64,000 nucleotides of DNA, from positions 1 through 64,000 of the forward strand of contig NZ_CADIKF010000005.1 in NCBI RefSeq assembly GCF_902859875.1, in the 5' to 3' direction. This DNA is from Paraburkholderia solisilvae. GTDB lineage: Bacteria; Pseudomonadota; Gammaproteobacteria; Burkholderiales; Burkholderiaceae. Within the stretch, counting starts at the first letter, position 1; every line of letters starts with the position of its first letter. The notes under the pieces were generated by a model that was not told the origin of the DNA, searched no databases, and saw only the letters and a list, made by a program, of their open reading frames with translations. A program made the position numbers and the translations under genes. Positions 62,617 through 64,000 of this stretch are shown piece by piece.

Positions 62617-63612
62617 CTAACGCGCACCGCGGTGCGACAGCTTGTCCGCAGCGACCGCGAGGATCACGAGAATGCCGGTGATCAGCACCTGATACACGGA
62701 CGACACGCCGATCAGCGTCAGGCCGTTGCGAAACACGCCGACGATCAACGCGCCGAGCAGCGTGCCCGCGATCGAGCCACGCCCGCCGAACAGGCTCGTG
62801 CCGCCCAGCACGACCGCGGTGATGCTGTCGAGGTTTTCGGTCTGCCCCGCTTGCGGATCGCCGACGCCGGTGCGCGATACGGCGAGCAGCGCGGCAACGC
62901 CGTAGATCGCGCCGGACAGCGTATAAACCGTGAGCAGGATTTTTCGCGACGACAGGCCCATCAGGCGCGCCGCTTCCGCGTTATTGCCGAGCGCATACAG
63001 GTGACGGCCCGGCACCGTGTCGCGCAGCACGAACCAGGTCGCGAGGTACATCAACAGGGTGAGCACGGTACCGTACGTCACCTCTGCGGGACCGAGCCTG
63101 AACGTATTGCCGAAGAACATGATCGCCTCCGGCAGGTTCGACACGCTCTCCGCATTCGAATAGATCTGCGTGCACGCGAACGCGATATTCAGCGTGCCGA
63201 GCGTCACGATAAACGACGGCAGCTTGATGCGCGTGATCAACGCGCCGTTCAAGAGGCCGAACAGCGTGCTCGCGCCGATGCCGCAAAGAATTGCGAGTAT
63301 GGGCGGCACGCCGAGCACGACCGCGAACTTGGTCATCACGATCGAGCCGAATGCCATCACCATGCCGCACGACAGATCGATGCCGCCGGTCAGTACGATC
63401 AGTGTCTGGCCGATTGCGATGACCGCGACCACCATCGTTTGTTGCAGGATTAACGATAGATTCTGTGCGGACAGGAAGCGGTCGCTTTGCGAAATGAAGA
63501 ACGCGCACGCAAGCACCAGCGCGATCAGCGGACCGGCTTCGGCAAGCGAAGGCAAGCGCTCGGTCAGGCGGCGATGGTCGTGGGCGGGGGCGGCGGGGGT
63601 GGGAGTCGACAT
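62617..63612 (-). CDS. frcC: Sugar ABC transporter permease, FrcC-like
   Basis: A 331-residue CUT2 permease with about 8-10 transmembrane helices: IGQTLIVLTGGIDLSCGMVM, LNGALITRIKLPSFIVTLGT, AVVLGGTSLFGGRGSIAGT. It works with the ATPase at 61695 and the binding protein at the window edge. Order SBP-permease-ATPase-ROK matches frcBCA with a ROK member. Confidence 0.91.
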   Translation of the reverse strand: MSTPTPAAPAHDHRRLTERLPSLAEAGPLIALVLACAFFISQSDRFLSAQNLSLILQQTMVVAVIAIGQTLIVLTGGIDLSCGMVMAFGSIVMTKFAVVLGVPPILAILCGIGASTLFGLLNGALITRIKLPSFIVTLGTLNIAFACTQIYSNAESVSNLPEAIMFFGNTFRLGPAEVTYGTVLTLLMYLATWFVLRDTVPGRHLYALGNNAEAARLMGLSSRKILLTVYTLSGAIYGVAALLAVSRTGVGDPQAGQTENLDSITAVVLGGTSLFGGRGSIAGTLLGALIVGVFRNGLTLIGVSSVYQVLITGILVILAVAADKLSHRGAR

Positions 63613-63768
63613 GATGCGTTTCCTCGATGCGATGATGCAATGCGTGATGCGTCCAACGTGGAGTGCGCGAGCAACGGGTGCGGCGCGCGGCGACGGATAT
63701 GCGGCCGGCGCACGCAGTGTGGCGGTCGGCGCCGCGCATAGCTGCGCCGCGCCGGATGCTGCATGGCG

Positions 63769-64000
63769 TTACTTGTTGCCCCAGCAGTTCTCGAGACCGA
63801 ACGCGGTGTCCTTGCTATCGACGCCCGACTGCGGTTTATCGCTGATCAGCGTGACGCCGGTATCGTGATAGCCAGTCGGCTTTTTGCCGGTCTTCGCATA
63901 GTCGACGCCGGCATTCACGCCGAGTTCGGCCATCTTCAGCGGGTATTGCTGCGAGGTGGCGGCGATCGCACCGGCCTTCACATTGCGCACGCCTTCGCAG
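63769..64000 (-). CDS. frcB: Sugar-binding protein FrcB-like, C-terminal end (partial)
   Basis: The last 76 codons of a periplasmic sugar-binding protein running off the right edge. The end ([20 protein letters not shown], then [10 protein letters not shown]) matches the C-terminus of FrcB-type fructose-binding proteins. It is the first gene of the frc-like operon; the permease follows 156 bases later. No start is visible in the window. Confidence 0.85.
   Translation of the reverse strand, partial: CEGVRNVKAGAIAATSQQYPLKMAELGVNAGVDYAKTGKKPTGYHDTGVTLISDKPQSGVDSKDTAFGLENCWGNK

Overview
The window is high-GC DNA from a member of the Burkholderiaceae, most likely Burkholderia sensu lato (Paraburkholderia, Caballeronia, Trinickia or Burkholderia). 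The best pointers are the order ceoR(bpeT)-llpE-ceoA-ceoB-opcM of a BpeEF-OprC/CeoAB-OpcM efflux operon, an flhDC pair, a large NAD-dependent glutamate dehydrogenase, and a hydroxyproline cluster with a three-subunit D-hydroxyproline dehydrogenase. I saw no rRNA, tRNA, insertion sequence, prophage or CRISPR array. The region reads as an ordinary chromosomal or second-replicon segment rich in catabolic and transport operons.

Layout. 1-5149: a secretion/biofilm island resembling the Pseudomonas Fap functional-amyloid system. It has the tail of a Gly/Ala-rich protein, two exported proteins that each carry an internal double-glycine motif, a secreted C39 cysteine peptidase between them, and a convergent coiled-coil plus outer-membrane barrel protein. 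5678-12785: NAD-glutamate dehydrogenase, selD and a cation-diffusion-facilitator protein. 13159-14759: a purine nucleoside permease-like protein and a small exported protein. 14919-23094: the RND efflux locus with its divergent LysR regulator. 23375-25953: an acyl-CoA dehydrogenase-like flavoprotein and mntH. 26010-26991: flhDC, behind a 588-base low-GC upstream region. 27580-30522: an XRE/MmyB-type regulator with paired operators, an NTF2-like protein, a small membrane protein and a LysR regulator. 30946-31842: class I fructose-bisphosphate aldolase.

32277-42920 is one coherent catabolic unit: deoC, an ALDH16-like aldehyde dehydrogenase, an RbsD/FucU mutarotase, a ribokinase-family kinase, a four-gene sugar ABC transporter, and a regulator that closely resembles DeoR. 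The simplest reading is uptake and catabolism of 2-deoxy-D-ribose: transport, mutarotation, phosphorylation, DeoC cleavage to acetaldehyde and glyceraldehyde-3-phosphate, then acetaldehyde oxidation.

43182-46580 holds a DoxX protein, a small unknown protein, a DHA2 drug-efflux pump and an orphan response regulator with unusual receiver residues. 46654-54197 is a trans-4-hydroxy-L-proline catabolic locus: epimerase, three-subunit D-hydroxyproline dehydrogenase, deaminase, a substrate-binding protein and an AraC regulator. A perfect 16-bp inverted repeat lies in front of the two divergent promoters. 54240-56955 holds small genes and a PuuB/OrdL-like oxidase. 57246-60335 is an atypical class A penicillin-binding protein. 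60400-64000 is an Frc-type sugar ABC transporter with a ROK regulator, running off the right edge.

The observations most worth a second look are the Fap-like C39/double-glycine island, the inferred deoxyribose operon with its ALDH16-like enzyme, the paired regulatory repeats (MmyB-type, hydroxyproline, CeoR), and enzymes or regulators missing canonical residues (LlpE, response regulator, ABC ATPase, CDF protein).
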